5,421 nt of DNA from an archaeon (GTDB lineage Archaea; Iainarchaeota; Iainarchaeia; Iainarchaeales; CSSED10-239). The position numbers and the translations under genes are program-made. The stretch is from positions 1-5,421 of the forward strand of contig JAKQHQ010000029.1 in assembly GCA_029557995.1 (NCBI GenBank), in the 5' to 3' direction. Below are positions 5,021-5,421 of the stretch, piece by piece. The notes below the pieces were generated by a model. That model had not been told where the DNA came from, did no database searches, and worked only from the letters and a program-made list of their open reading frames with translations. The number at the start of each line of letters is the position of its first letter. Within the stretch, counting starts at the first letter, position 1.

Positions 5021-5332
5021 TCAGACCTTTATTTTCTTTATGTTATTGCATTCTAAGCAATGAAGCTTTAGGTATTTTACTTTCTTGTGGTTTTTTGTTT
5101 CTGTTACTACCCTTGCCTTTGTGTTGCCTGCTGTCCTTATTGCATAACAATATTTGCATACCTTCAGGTGTATGCTTTGCGGAACCCTGTAATTTATCTT
5201 CTTTGAGATATCAAAAGCCAGTTGCACATACTCTGCTGTATATGGGTTACCTGTCTTGCACTCCTGTTCAAAAATAGCAAAATCTATCAAATAGGAAATC
5301 CTTTTCTTGAGGTTGTCTTTTGTTTCAGGCAT
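5021..5332 (-). CDS. rnp4: RNase P protein component 4 (Rpp21/Rpr2 family)
   Basis: This is a protein subunit of archaeal ribonuclease P, the ribonucleoprotein that trims the 5' leader from pre-tRNAs. Rpp21 family proteins have an N-terminal helical region and a C-terminal zinc ribbon. Both are visible here: a helical part with the motif EYVQLAFDISKKINYRVP, and two pairs of zinc-binding cysteines, CKYC (residues 59-62 from the ATG) and CLEC (92-95), separated by a basic strand region containing NTKARVVTETK. The length of 103 residues is normal for the family. The start is uncertain: ATG at 5332 is used here, but a TTG at 5341 adds three residues and lies five bases after GGTG in the 3' end of the tRNA. 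If the tRNA is cut out by tRNase Z, the remaining mRNA begins only a few bases before either start and would be nearly leaderless. The stop TGA is six bases before the next gene, so the two are probably co-transcribed. Confidence 0.88.
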   Translation of the reverse strand: MPETKDNLKKRISYLIDFAIFEQECKTGNPYTAEYVQLAFDISKKINYRVPQSIHLKVCKYCYAIRTAGNTKARVVTETKNHKKVKYLKLHCLECNNIKKIKV

Positions 5333-5344
5333 AATAATCAAGAA

Positions 5345-5416
5345 TGCACCCGCCGGGGTTTGAACCCGAGTCGAAAGATTGGCAATCTTCCATACTAACC
5401 GCTATACTACAGGTGC
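5345..5416 (-). tRNA. tRNA-Gly with anticodon GCC
   Basis: This is a glycine tRNA that reads GGC and GGU codons. The minus strand folds into a complete cloverleaf of 72 bases including the discriminator. The acceptor stem has 7 pairs (GCACCTG with CGGGTGC, one U-G pair), positions 8-9 are TA, and the D stem is GTAT/GTAT with G-U pairs around the loop AGCGGTTA. The anticodon stem is GAAGA/TCTTT around loop TTGCCAA, the variable region is the short CGAC, and the T stem is TCGGG/CCCGG with loop TTCAAAC. The anticodon GCC lies at 5383-5381. The discriminator is A at 5345 and no CCA follows, so CCA must be added after transcription. No intron is present. The promoter lies outside the window, since only five bases precede the tRNA. 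The RNase P protein gene begins 3 to 12 bases after the tRNA's 3' end, so the two are probably on one transcript. Confidence 0.97.
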
Positions 5417-5421
5417 TCAAT

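Overview
The window reads as a compact stretch of an archaeal chromosome, AT-rich overall, with every confident gene on the minus strand. The archaeal assignment rests on gene content: aIF6, ribosomal proteins S19e, L31e and L39e, prefoldin alpha, a Rpp21-type RNase P protein and FtsY form the archaeal/eukaryotic-type translation and protein-folding neighbourhood. The tRNA also lacks an encoded CCA, and GAGGTG-type ribosome binding sites match an archaeal 16S 3' end. Reduced cluster content, unusual protein tails and an unrecognised inserted gene hint at a divergent lineage, perhaps DPANN, but this is inference and no species can be named.

Read in the direction of transcription (right to left): a tRNA-Gly(GCC) at 5416-5345 is followed almost at once by the RNase P protein component 4 gene (5332-5021), then by an unrecognised 204-residue protein (5014-4400). 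A gap of about 180 bases holds a TATA-like box, an 8-bp inverted repeat near the inferred transcription start, and a strong ribosome binding site that points to a TTG start for S19e. Then comes a tightly packed operon: S19e (4220-3672), L39e (3672-3355), L31e (3342-2989), aIF6 (2976-2305), prefoldin alpha (2292-1816) and FtsY (1781-411). Three successive junctions in it are each exactly 12 bases. Beyond ftsY lie a possible small secreted or membrane protein (322-128) and a left edge with no confident gene.

The genes share a theme: tRNA maturation (RNase P), ribosome building and function (S19e, L39e, L31e), control of large-subunit joining (aIF6), folding of new proteins (prefoldin) and targeting of nascent membrane proteins (FtsY, the SRP receptor).

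The most notable departures from the familiar version of this cluster are: (1) all three ribosomal proteins carry charged C-terminal tails, with L39e about twice its normal length; (2) PDCD5 and L20a/LX are absent from their usual places; (3) an unrecognised gene sits between the RNase P gene and S19e; (4) FtsY has a long Pro/Gln/Glu-rich linker with an 18-bp tandem repeat; (5) a 22-bp perfect duplication spans the ftsY stop codon; (6) the tRNA gene abuts the gene for a subunit of the enzyme that matures tRNAs. No mobile element, CRISPR array or defence system is visible.
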